From contig REDK01000118.1 in NCBI GenBank assembly GCA_007693535.1, positions 1-64,000 on the forward strand: a stretch of 64,000 nt of DNA. The letters run 5' to 3'. The notes under the pieces were generated by a model. The model worked only from the letters and a program-made list of their open reading frames with translations. It was not told the origin of the DNA and did not search any database. The DNA comes from Chromatiaceae bacterium. Its GTDB lineage: Bacteria > Pseudomonadota > Gammaproteobacteria > Chromatiales > Chromatiaceae. Position numbers and translations under genes: made by a program. Position 1 is the stretch's first letter. Each line of letters begins with the position of its first letter. This document shows, piece after piece, positions 44,873-53,218 of this stretch.

Positions 44873-45532
44873 ATGTCTGACCCGATCCGCCGCCGCGTTC
44901 GCGGGCCACTGTCCCGCCCGCTGGCGTCTGTCCTGCTGATGCTGGCGCTGCTGTTCGCAGGTGCGGCCCAGGCCGAAGGCATCGAATTGCTCAAGTCGTA
45001 TCTGCGCGGACTCAACAGCCTGAGCGCAGAGTTCCGCCAGATCACCATGTCGGCGGATGGCAGCCAGACCATCGAGTCGCGCGGCACCTTCTACCTGCTG
45101 CGCCCGAACCGCTTCCGCTGGGACTATCGCACCCCGAGCGAGCAGCAGATCATCGCCGACGGGCGGCGCATCTATGTCCACGACAAGGAACTCGAGCAGG
45201 TCACCCATCGCAGTCAGCGCGCCGTGCTCGATGGCACCCCGGCTCAGTTGCTGGCGAGCGAACAGCCGGTAGAGGAGTATTTCCGCCTAAGCAACCTCGA
45301 TCGCGACGACGGGCGCACTTGGGTAGAACTCATCCCGCGGGCATCCGATAGCGAGGTGGCGAGGTTGCAGATCGGCTTCGCCGGCGGCGAACTGCAGGAA
45401 TTGCTGATGGAGGATCGGTTCGGTCAACTCACTCGCTTCAGTTTCAGCGATCTGCAGCGCAACCCGCAACTGGACTTTGCGATGTTCCGGTTCCAGCGTC
45501 CGGCGCGAGGCGATTTCCTGCAGATCGATTGA
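44873..45532 (+). CDS. lolA: outer-membrane lipoprotein carrier protein LolA
   Basis: Periplasmic chaperone that ferries lipoproteins from LolCDE to LolB. The 219-aa precursor has a signal peptide (hydrophobic 17-33, cleavage near AAQA). The LolA fold shows as LNSLSAEFRQITMSADGSQTIESRG, FYLLRPNRFRWDYRTP, DGRRIYVHDKELEQVTHR and SFSDLQRNPQLDFAMFRF. The stop is followed by two hairpins shared with the convergent EF-G-like gene. In many relatives rarA follows directly; here it is 8.4 kb away. Confidence 0.95.
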   Translation: MSDPIRRRVRGPLSRPLASVLLMLALLFAGAAQAEGIELLKSYLRGLNSLSAEFRQITMSADGSQTIESRGTFYLLRPNRFRWDYRTPSEQQIIADGRRIYVHDKELEQVTHRSQRAVLDGTPAQLLASEQPVEEYFRLSNLDRDDGRTWVELIPRASDSEVARLQIGFAGGELQELLMEDRFGQLTRFSFSDLQRNPQLDFAMFRFQRPARGDFLQID

Positions 45533-45582
45533 GGGCAGCGCTGACCAACGCAGCGTTGCCCGCGGGGGCAGGGATGCCCCGC
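45533..45582. terminator. two adjacent hairpins between convergent genes
   Basis: GGGCAGCGCTG with CAGCGTTGCCC (45533-45561) and GCGGGGGCA with TGCCCCGC (45562-45582) form two strong stems filling the 53-base gap between the lolA stop and the EF-G-like stop. Neither has a T-run, so they may act as bidirectional but weak or Rho-assisted terminators. Confidence 0.5.
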
Positions 45583-45585
45583 CAC

Positions 45586-47772
45586 TCAGACCAGATCAAA
45601 GCGGTCGAACTGCATGCTGAACTGGCCGCGCCCCTGCGTCAGGCTGCGCAGATCGGTGGTGTAGCCCAACAGGGTGGCCAGGGCGACCTCGGCCAGGATG
45701 TTAGCGGTACCATCGCGGGTGCCGGTGGCCTGGATCGCGGCACGGCGCTGTTGTAGATCGCCCAGCACACTGCCGAGGTTGTCCTCCGGCACTAGAACCT
45801 CAACCCGCATGAGCGGATGCAGTGCCACCGGCCCGGCGGCCCCCAGTGCCTTGCCGACGGCGCGGGCGGCCGCCGCCTGCAGCGCCTCCAGGGTGCTGGC
45901 GGCGCCGAACAACTCCACCTCGGTCAGCACGATGGCGCAATCCTCGATCGGGGCGCCATGCAGCGGACCGGCGGCCAGGGCCACGCTGGCCCCCGCCTCC
46001 AGGGCCTGGCGCTGGGCCAGGGTCAGCTCGCTACCAGCCGGGCGCACGCGCGGGGTGCAGTCCACCCGATTACCCGCCCCACGGGGCCGCGGGCTGGCGG
46101 TCACCGCCGCCCAGGCGCTCAGTTCCGGCTGTTTGCTGTCGGGACTGGGCGGGCGCGCATACAGGGCCTCGCCGGTTCCGGTCTGGGCGATGGTCTCGCG
46201 CACCGCTACCGCCGGGCGGCCGCTGCGCACGCGCTGCCCGAACTCCCGCTCCAGGCGCTCCAGCACGATCTGCAGATGCAATTCGCCCATCCCGGCGAGC
46301 AGGCGCTGACCGGTCTCCGGGTCCTCATGGACGCGCAGGGTCGGGTCCTCCTGTTGCACCTTGTCCAGCGCCTCCAGCAACCGCTCCTCGTCGGTGCCGG
46401 CAGCGGGCTCGATGGCCAGACTCAGCACCGGCGAGCGCGCCTCGATACGCTCCAGCGCCAGCAGATGCCCAGGATCGCAGAGGGTGTCGCCGGTGGCGGC
46501 ATGGCGCAGACCCGCCAGCAGCACGATCTGGCCCGGCCCGGCGGCATCGAGCCGGGTCTTGCGGCCGGCATCCACATCGAAGATGCGCGCGACCTGTTCC
46601 CGCACCACGCGCCCGTCAGCGGTCATGAACGCGACCATATCGCCCGGCACCAGCCGGTTACGATAGACACGGGTAAAACAATGGCGGCGTCCGTCCCAGA
46701 GCTGCACCTTGAACACCAGTGCCGCCAGCGGGCCATCATGGCTGAGCGCGACCGTTTCCAGCGCGCCGTCGGGCCGGCGCGCTTGGGCCGGTGGCCGATC
46801 CAGCGGTGCCGGCAGCAGGTCCACGGCACCGTCGATCACCGGCTGCACGCCCAGGTTGCGCAGAGCACTGCCGCCGAAGCAGGGGAATAAGCGCCCGGCC
46901 AGGGTACCCCGGCGCAGGGCGGCGATGAGCCGGGCCGGATCGGGCCGCGGATCGGCCTCAGCTCCGGCCAGGACCTGATCGGCCAAGGCCTCGTCGAACT
47001 CGGCCGCGGCCAGCAACAGGCCTTCGCGCAGGTCGGCCAGGGCCGCCCAGACGGCCGGCGGGCAGGGCTCAGCATAGACCTGATCGCCCTGCTCGCCAGC
47101 GAAATGCAGCAATTCGCCGCGCAGCAGGTCTACCACCGCTTGGGGGCCGGACTGGGGCCCGCCGGGTGGGCCGCTAGGGTTGCCAGCGGCAACCGGCACA
47201 TCGGGCAGCCCAAACTGCCCCGGCGCTACTGGGACCGTGATCGCCACCGGCATGACCCCGAGCGATTCACGGATATGTGCCAGCACGCGGAGAAAATCGG
47301 CGCCAGGGCGGTCCATCTTGTTGACGAAGAACAGCACCGGGAGACCGAAACGGCAGCGCTGACGCCAGACTGTCTCGGTCTGTGGCTCCACCCCGCGCAC
47401 GCCGTCGAGGACCAGAATGACCCCGTCGAGCACCCGCATGGAGCGCTCGACCTCGATGGTAAAATCGACGTGGCCAGGGGTGTCGACGATCTGCAACAGG
47501 TGGCCGCGCCATGGGGCCTGGGTTACCGCAGCGGTGATGGTGATGCCATGGGCCTGCTCTTCGGCCATCCAGTCCATGTGGGCAGCGCCATCGTGGACCT
47601 CGCCGATCTTATGCGAGGCGCCGGTGTAATACAGGACGCGCTCGGTGAGGGTCGTCTTGCCGGCATCCACATGGGCGGCGATGCCAATGTTGCGCACCAG
47701 CGACAAGCGCTGGTTAGATCCGACCGGTGCCTTGCGGGCACCGGCCTTGGTGGGCTTGGAGGAATGGCTCAT
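45586..47772 (-). CDS. elongation factor G paralogue, non-canonical
   Basis: A 728-aa translational GTPase. The G domain is intact: [51 protein letters not shown] and FVNKMDRPGADF. Domains II, III (MGELHLQIVLERLE) and V (LMRVEVLVPEDNLGSVLGDL) are recognisable. Domain IV, which mimics the tRNA anticodon arm and drives translocation, is degenerate: the YGHVVI-like segment is replaced by a Pro/Ser-rich stretch, and the DSS-x-x-AF motif is absent (it reads ELFGAASTLEALQ). A Gly/Pro-rich insert lies after the G domain. It is unlikely to be the main EF-G; a recycling or stress role is possible. The start ATG 47772 fits the family. Confidence 0.88.
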   Translation of the reverse strand: MSHSSKPTKAGARKAPVGSNQRLSLVRNIGIAAHVDAGKTTLTERVLYYTGASHKIGEVHDGAAHMDWMAEEQAHGITITAAVTQAPWRGHLLQIVDTPGHVDFTIEVERSMRVLDGVILVLDGVRGVEPQTETVWRQRCRFGLPVLFFVNKMDRPGADFLRVLAHIRESLGVMPVAITVPVAPGQFGLPDVPVAAGNPSGPPGGPQSGPQAVVDLLRGELLHFAGEQGDQVYAEPCPPAVWAALADLREGLLLAAAEFDEALADQVLAGAEADPRPDPARLIAALRRGTLAGRLFPCFGGSALRNLGVQPVIDGAVDLLPAPLDRPPAQARRPDGALETVALSHDGPLAALVFKVQLWDGRRHCFTRVYRNRLVPGDMVAFMTADGRVVREQVARIFDVDAGRKTRLDAAGPGQIVLLAGLRHAATGDTLCDPGHLLALERIEARSPVLSLAIEPAAGTDEERLLEALDKVQQEDPTLRVHEDPETGQRLLAGMGELHLQIVLERLEREFGQRVRSGRPAVAVRETIAQTGTGEALYARPPSPDSKQPELSAWAAVTASPRPRGAGNRVDCTPRVRPAGSELTLAQRQALEAGASVALAAGPLHGAPIEDCAIVLTEVELFGAASTLEALQAAAARAVGKALGAAGPVALHPLMRVEVLVPEDNLGSVLGDLQQRRAAIQATGTRDGTANILAEVALATLLGYTTDLRSLTQGRGQFSMQFDRFDLV

Positions 47773-47920
47773 CGGAGATGGGACGAATGGCGGATTGAAG
47801 CGGAGGTTAGCCACCGATCCGGCTGCCTTGGATGGCCACGGCTGGAGTCGGCGGCCTCCATCCTGCTCCGGGCGCGCAAACCGGGGGCAATGGTGCCGCG
47901 GCCGGGACCGTCGATCACTA

Positions 47921-47938
47921 GGTACACAATTCGGTACA
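47921..47938 (+). promoter_or_regulatory. direct repeat and -10-like box before the L,D-transpeptidase
   Basis: GGTACA occurs twice, 12 bases apart (47921 and 47933), and the second runs into TACATAAT, which resembles an extended -10 box about 15 bases before ATG 47956. The two genes here are divergent (EF-G-like at 47772, transpeptidase at 47956), so the spacer must hold both promoters. Confidence 0.4.
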
Positions 47939-47955
47939 TAATCGAGAGTATCGCG

Positions 47956-49065
47956 ATGCTTAACAACAAAGAGAATCGGGGGGCAGATCGGAGCCCGGCA
48001 GCGAACGCTGCGGGATCTGCCGGGTATCCAGTCAAGTCGGGCGGCAGTTGGCCTCGGCAGCGTCTCCGGCCGGTCGGACATCGGGTCGCAGATCGATTCG
48101 TACCGCGGACCTGTGAGCAAACCGCGCTCCGCACCGGTGCCGCGCTGTTGCTCTTCGGCCTCGGAGGCCTAGGGCTGATGCTACCAGCGCCAGCGCAGGC
48201 CGGGGTGTTTCAGCTCGCCAACCCCAACGACAGCGTGATCGGCGCACCCTTCTACGTGACCGCGCGTAAAGAGGATACGCTGTTCGACATCGGCCGCTTC
48301 TACGGCTATGGCCACGACGAACTCAAACTGGCCAACCCGAAGGTCGATACCTGGCTGCCCGGCGAGGGAACCGAGATCCTGATTCCTAACAAGCGCATCC
48401 TGCCCAGCGGCCCGCGCGAGGGCATCGTGTTGAACCTGGCCGAGCGCCGGCTCTATTTTTATCGCTCCCCGAACGAGGTCGAGATGTTCGCCGCTGGCGT
48501 CGGTCGCGATGGTTGGGAGACGCCGGTCGGGACCTACAGCATCATCGAGAAACGCGAGAATCCCACCTGGACCCCGCCCGAATCGGTGCGTCGCGACCAT
48601 GCTGCCCGCGGCAGTATCCTGCCGGCGGTGGTCCCGCCCGGCCCGGACAACCCACTGGGCGCCTTCGCCATGCGGCTCAGCAACCCCAGCTATCTGATCC
48701 ACGGCACGAACAAGCCGGATGCCATTGGCATGCCCGCCAGCGCCGGCTGTACCCGCATGTTTCCCGAGGACATCGAACGCCTCTATCAGCAGGTGCCGGT
48801 GGGCACCACGGTGCGCATCGTCGATCAGCCCTACAAGGTCGGCTGGCAGGGCAACCGGCTCTATCTCGAGGTCAATGCCCTGACCGACGAGGTGAAGTCA
48901 CGGCCGGTGGAACGTCTCATCCCGACCAGCATCGCCAACGCCGAGGGGGTGTTCATCGATTGGGACGAGGTGCGGCGGGTGCAGCAGGAAAATGCTGGCA
49001 TCCCGCGCCTGATCGGCGGTCGCCAGGGTGCGACCAGTTGGCACCGTCTAGATGCGGTGTTCTGA
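47956..49065 (+). CDS. L,D-transpeptidase with LysM-like domain
   Basis: Periplasmic YkuD-family enzyme that crosslinks peptidoglycan or anchors a lipoprotein, 369 aa. A long N-terminus precedes a signal segment near residues 60-80 (LLLFGLGGLGLMLPAPAQA). A LysM-like domain follows (YVTARKEDTLFDIGRFYGYG, to GTEILIP). The YkuD catalytic motif is HGTNKPDAIGMPASAGCTRM with the nucleophilic Cys. An in-frame start closer to the signal segment is possible. An Ala-zipper lipoprotein, a potential substrate by analogy with E. coli Lpp, is encoded 0.7 kb downstream on the other strand. Confidence 0.93.
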   Translation: MLNNKENRGADRSPAANAAGSAGYPVKSGGSWPRQRLRPVGHRVADRFVPRTCEQTALRTGAALLLFGLGGLGLMLPAPAQAGVFQLANPNDSVIGAPFYVTARKEDTLFDIGRFYGYGHDELKLANPKVDTWLPGEGTEILIPNKRILPSGPREGIVLNLAERRLYFYRSPNEVEMFAAGVGRDGWETPVGTYSIIEKRENPTWTPPESVRRDHAARGSILPAVVPPGPDNPLGAFAMRLSNPSYLIHGTNKPDAIGMPASAGCTRMFPEDIERLYQQVPVGTTVRIVDQPYKVGWQGNRLYLEVNALTDEVKSRPVERLIPTSIANAEGVFIDWDEVRRVQQENAGIPRLIGGRQGATSWHRLDAVF

Positions 49066-49795
49066 GCCGACGGCCGTCGCAGTTCACGCACTGCCCGGCT
49101 TGGCGTGGGTTGATCGGGCCTGGCCCCCCGGGGCCGGGCTGGCGTCAGGCGACTGCCGGCAACCAGCAGTGCGGCTGCACCCGTTGGCGGATCGCTGGCA
49201 TCGGGCTGTCTGCACGATGCCTCACGAAAATCGGGAGGGGCATGAGTTGACTTGGTGCAGCAGCAGAATCAATGCAGCAGCGCGAGCGCCGCACTCACCA
49301 CCCCGAACTCGGACCCGATTGTGCGAGGCCAGTTGGTCATGGTTGCCGCGGCGAGCGGGGAACAAGAAGGGATGCTCGGTAGACAGGGGGCGAAGATGAG
49401 GATGCCGCAGGGCCTCCTCGAGCGCACCATCACTGACCAACCGCTGGAGACTCGGCCTGAAAGTCTAAAGGCGCCTGTGTCAAAGGGCCGTGAAAGCGGC
49501 ACTCGTCGGGACCCGGAATCAATCGTTCGCTGCGGCCCCGAAGCATGCAGACGACAGCCGAGACCTGGGATGGGAGAAGACATCGCCGCGCCAGCCATCG
49601 CTGCGGGCGAACGCCACGGGTCAGGGTATTGGAGGGCATGAGGTCGATATCTGGACCTGCCCCCGTGAGTGGGGTGTACCCCCACCCCGGGGACAGGGCC
49701 ATCCACTCGACGAGGCCCCGATGACTGGATGCGCCAGCGAGGTCCGCCTTGGCTTGCGGTCGGGAACCAGTGGGGCGACCGCCTGCTTGGCTCCT
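49066..49795. other. 730-base gap without recognised gene
   Basis: Several open frames exist on the minus strand (for example 49222-49440 and 49269-49706) but none has a credible start, composition or family resemblance. The frames read protein-like fragments such as LVSDGALEEALRHPHLRPL, which might be a decayed gene. I cannot assign anything with confidence. Confidence 0.3.
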
Positions 49796-49990
49796 TTACT
49801 TGGTCATCAGGCGCTGATAGAGGCGGTTGATGCGTTCCTCGTTGGCCTCGCAGCAGGCCTGCGCACTGCTGGCGGCGTCCATGGCGGCCTGCGCCATATT
49901 GCGGGCCTCCTGATCGGCGCAGCCGCCGAGGACAGAGGCGGCCAGCAGGGCAGCGGCGGACAGGGCGGCGAATTTGACGGTCTTGGTCAT
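49796..49990 (-). CDS. alanine-zipper outer-membrane lipoprotein (Lpp-like)
   Basis: A 64-aa precursor. The signal peptide ends in the lipobox LGGC, so Cys would be lipidated. The mature part is a short helix with alanines at regular spacing (DQEARNMAQAAMDAASSAQ), a CC pair, and a basic end (RLYQRLMTK, terminal Lys). The Ala zipper and terminal Lys parallel E. coli Lpp, whose terminal Lys is linked to peptidoglycan. GGAG lies nine bases before ATG 49990, and a TATAAA box with an AT-rich leader lies upstream. Confidence 0.85.
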   Translation of the reverse strand: MTKTVKFAALSAAALLAASVLGGCADQEARNMAQAAMDAASSAQACCEANEERINRLYQRLMTK

Positions 49991-50733
49991 TGGATTTGTC
50001 TCCGTTTGGGTTTGCCGGTCGGCAGCAGGTTTATAGCACAAGATAAGGGTTTTTCCGAACCCTCGCGAGCGCATGTTAGCAGAATCGGACAGCCTGTGGT
50101 GAAGATCGCCCTCGGAGAAGACGCGCAGCCCCCTCGAAACGGGCAATTCTGCAACAAGATAGCAAGCCAGGGCCCCCGTAACAGCCTGCTTGAGCGCAAT
50201 CAGGCGTAGCCTGTATCAATCGTGGCACATTGTCGCAAGGGTTCCCCGCCAGCGCCAACTCTGCGGCTGAACTGTGGCATCAGGAAGACGCCGGCGGCTC
50301 CCCTTGTGGCCTGGCTATCCTGGCCCAGCACCAGCCGCAACCACTTCCCGCACCGAGTGAATCGCTTTTTAATGTTTAGCAATAAACATGCCATATACTG
50401 AGGTAATCATTCCGGCGCGATGCTCGACCGCCAGGCTCGCCAAGGGGCACCTGGGCCAAATTGCGGGGGCGGTTGTCAGGCGTTCGCCCGGACTCGACAA
50501 TGCAGGCCGGCCGGCCCGGCGTCCGCGCGCGACGCACTCCCGCCGAGCATCCCGCAGCGATCGACTCAATGCGGCCTTTGGTCAGGATTGCGTGTTGACA
50601 TGCCCCCGGTAGCCTATCCCTGTCGTCGACCGCCGGCCGCACCCCCAACCACTCGCCCGGCCAGGTCCTCCGCCCCTGTGCAGGCCACCATCGGGCAGGT
50701 GGTTGACAGCCACGGCCGACGCCGGGGCGGCCC
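49991..50733. other. 743-base gap with promoter-like features, no recognised gene
   Basis: The left part (49991-50080) is the AT-rich promoter region of the lipoprotein gene. The right part contains the palindrome at 50372-50389 and TATACT. Frames of 70-110 codons between 50388 and 50746 have no family resemblance and atypical composition; I leave them out. Confidence 0.35.
50372..50389. promoter_or_regulatory. perfect AT-rich palindrome, putative operator
   Basis: ATGTTTA-GCAA-TAAACAT is a perfect 7-bp inverted repeat in otherwise GC-rich DNA. It is followed five bases later by TATACT (50394-50399), a good -10 candidate for rightward transcription. It lies about 345 bases before the DUF98 gene. 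It may be the binding site of a dimeric repressor. Confidence 0.45.
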
Positions 50734-51438
50734 ATGGTGGCCATGATGGTTGAGCGCTACTATCGTCACGCCCTACCCCTCGGCGGTCCCAATCCGTTTC
50801 GCTGCCAGGGTTTCGTGCGCGACGGCACCATTGCCGGGCAAGGTTGCCAGCCGGTGCCCATCGAGACATTGCCACCGTTCCTGCGCGCCCTGCTAGTGAC
50901 CGACGGCACCGTCACCAAGATGCTCGAGGCCTACTTCTGGGAGCCGGTGGTGGTGGATACCCTGCGCCAGGAATTCGTGACCGCGGCGGCAGAGATCCCC
51001 TGGATCGATGTGCACGCCGGCGACCGGGTACTGGTGCGCCGCGCCCGTCTGCGCGGTGCCGATAGCTGCAACCACTACGCGCATGCCCTGTCACTGATCC
51101 GCACCGAGCGCATCCCGAACTCGTTCCGCCAACGCCTGATCGACCGTGAGATCGGGATCGGCGCCCTGATCCGCGACAGCGGGCTGGAGAGCTATCGCGA
51201 GGTGATGGAGATCGGCGTGGAACCGGCGCGTACCGACGGGACCGTCCCCACCGATGCCCCAACCCGCACGGCCGCAGACCTGGCCGCGATCAGCGCCGTG
51301 GGCGGTGCCGAGGGCGCATCCACCGCGGGGACGGCCGACCACGCCGCCGCAGCCCTGTTCCGCACCTATCGCATCATCATCGACCGCGCCCCGGTGATCC
51401 TGATCAGCGAGACCTTCCCGCTCGCCCTCTATATCTGA
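50734..51438 (+). CDS. chorismate-lyase-like protein (DUF98 family)
   Basis: A 234-aa soluble protein. The segment FLRALLVTDGTVTKMLEAYFWEPVVVDTL followed by VLVRRARLRG is the hallmark of the DUF98 / chorismate pyruvate-lyase-like fold, whose known members remove pyruvate from chorismate to give 4-hydroxybenzoate. A 4-hydroxybenzoate supply for ubiquinone or aryl pigments is a reasonable guess. An Ala/Thr-rich insert (about 170-210) interrupts the fold before the last strand (RIIIDRAPVILISETFPLALYI). Start ATG 50734, with alternative ATGs at 50743 and 50746. Confidence 0.7.
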   Translation: MVAMMVERYYRHALPLGGPNPFRCQGFVRDGTIAGQGCQPVPIETLPPFLRALLVTDGTVTKMLEAYFWEPVVVDTLRQEFVTAAAEIPWIDVHAGDRVLVRRARLRGADSCNHYAHALSLIRTERIPNSFRQRLIDREIGIGALIRDSGLESYREVMEIGVEPARTDGTVPTDAPTRTAADLAAISAVGGAEGASTAGTADHAAAALFRTYRIIIDRAPVILISETFPLALYI

Positions 51439-51683
51439 TGATCAGAATCTGATGACCAGAACCGCCCTGCCCAGCGGATGACCGAAACCGCTCGGCCCAG
51501 CCGATCAGGGCGCGCGACACCCGCCCGGCCCCGCCCGCGCCGGCGCCGCGGTTGCATCCGCCGGCCGCTGCGTTACCCTGGGGTCTCAAGGTGCGCGGCG
51601 GCCCCCGGCTCCCGTCCCACCTTGCCCCAAAACCCTCGGCCTCGGGGACCCTGTCCCGGCCCGGCACCAATCCTGGCACGCCT

Positions 51684-53009
51684 ATGCAACGCCACCCCAT
51701 CCATCCCGCAGTCCTGCTGCTCGGCGTCCTGCTGCTGCTTGCCGGCACCGCCTGCAGCGCCACCAACAATGGCCTGGTGCGCGGCCTGCAGGAGGTCGCC
51801 CGCCCCCTCGGCGATCCGCCCGCACTGGACCCGCTGGTCGAGCGCCTGGCGCCGGCCCGGGTGGTCTTGCTGGGCGAGGCCAGCCACGGCACCGCCGAGT
51901 TCTACACCCTGCGCGCTACGATCAGCCGCGCCCTGATCGCCGACCATGGCTTCCGCTTCATCGCCGTGGAGGGCGACTGGAATGCCCTCTACCGCCTCAA
52001 CCGCTACGTGAAGGGCCGCGCCCCGGCCGCTGATAGCGCCCGCGAGATCATGCAATCCTTCGACCGCTGGCCGACCTGGATGTGGGCCAACGAGGAGACC
52101 GCCACCCTGATCGAATGGCTCAAGGGGCATAACGCCGGGTTGCCGCCGGAGCAGCGGGTCGGCTTCTACGGGATCGATGTCTATGGCAAGGCCGACGCGC
52201 TGCGCGAACTGCCCCAGGCAGTGGACCATCTGCACCCCGGCCAGGCCGACTGGCTGCGCGGCCAGTATGCCCCCTTCGCCGGGATGGTCGAGGATCTGCG
52301 CGGCTATGTGCACGCCCGCCAGCGCGGCGAGCCCGGGCTCAGCGCCAATGCCCGCGCCGTGGTCGAGCGCCTGCGCGAGGCACGCGACGACCTCACCAGC
52401 GATGCCGCCGAGTATCTGCACCTGAAACAGATGGCCTGGGTGGTCAAGAACGCCGAGCGCCATTACAGCGGCATGGCCAGTGACGGGCCGGACGCCTGGA
52501 ATGCCCGGGTCGAGCACTTCTGGCAGACATTGCAGCGGCTCTTGGAGTTCTACGGGCCCGACGCGCGCGGCATCGTCTGGGCCCACAATACCCACATTGG
52601 CGATGCCCGCGCGACCAGCATGGCCGCCCGCGGCCAACGCAATATCGGCCAGCTCGCCCGCGAGGGTCTCGACCCCGGCGCGGTCGCGGCGGTGGGTTTC
52701 GGCACCCATCGCGGCAGCGTGCTGGCCGGGCGTGCCTGGGCGGCGCCGCTGGAGCGCATGCGCGTCCCGCCGGCGGCCCCCGGCAGCATCGAGGCAGCCA
52801 TGCATGAGGCCGGCCCCGGCGACCTACTGTTCCTGTTCGACGCGGGAACCCCGGCGGTCCTGCGCCACCCCTACGGCCACCGCGCCATCGGCGTGGTCTA
52901 TCATCCCGAGCGTGAGGTTCCGGGCAACTATGTCGACACCGTTCTTCCTCAACGCTACGACGCCTTCCTGTTCATCGAGGAGACCACGGCCCTGACCCCG
53001 TTGCACTGA
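51684..53009 (+). CDS. erythromycin esterase-like protein, exported
   Basis: A 441-aa protein of the erythromycin-esterase/succinoglycan-biosynthesis hydrolase family. The N-terminus (LLLGVLLLLAGTACSA) is a signal peptide, possibly lipoprotein-type, though the lipobox is imperfect. Family motifs are LLGEASHGTAEFY, IAVEGDWNALY, GFYGIDVYG and WAHNTHIGDA, which supply the conserved Glu and His residues. Environmental members are mostly of unknown substrate, so antibiotic resistance should not be assumed. It lies 245 bases after the DUF98 gene, same strand. Confidence 0.85.
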   Translation: MQRHPIHPAVLLLGVLLLLAGTACSATNNGLVRGLQEVARPLGDPPALDPLVERLAPARVVLLGEASHGTAEFYTLRATISRALIADHGFRFIAVEGDWNALYRLNRYVKGRAPAADSAREIMQSFDRWPTWMWANEETATLIEWLKGHNAGLPPEQRVGFYGIDVYGKADALRELPQAVDHLHPGQADWLRGQYAPFAGMVEDLRGYVHARQRGEPGLSANARAVVERLREARDDLTSDAAEYLHLKQMAWVVKNAERHYSGMASDGPDAWNARVEHFWQTLQRLLEFYGPDARGIVWAHNTHIGDARATSMAARGQRNIGQLAREGLDPGAVAAVGFGTHRGSVLAGRAWAAPLERMRVPPAAPGSIEAAMHEAGPGDLLFLFDAGTPAVLRHPYGHRAIGVVYHPEREVPGNYVDTVLPQRYDAFLFIEETTALTPLH

Positions 53010-53218
53010 TTCCCCTTGCGCTAATTCGGTCTTCCCGCTGTCATCGCGCATGATTCCATGCCAGGCGCGGCCGTCCTGACCCCAAAAGCCGACCGGCATG
53101 GTCCGGCTACCGGCGGCTTCACCCGATGCACGGGCAGTTTCGACGGCCGCCACCATGCGCTATCCTGGTTGGCTGCAAGCGCCGCCCGGCCCGCCCCCAG
53201 CCCGATCCCGGTTCGCCG

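Noticed and set aside
51573-52805. 410-codon minus-strand frame opposite the esterase gene
   Set aside because: Antisense shadow; the plus-strand product has clear catalytic motifs and a signal peptide.
51684-53009. Antibiotic resistance gene based on erythromycin esterase similarity
   Set aside because: The family is broad and mostly of unknown substrate in environmental bacteria; the exported form and context give no support for macrolide resistance.
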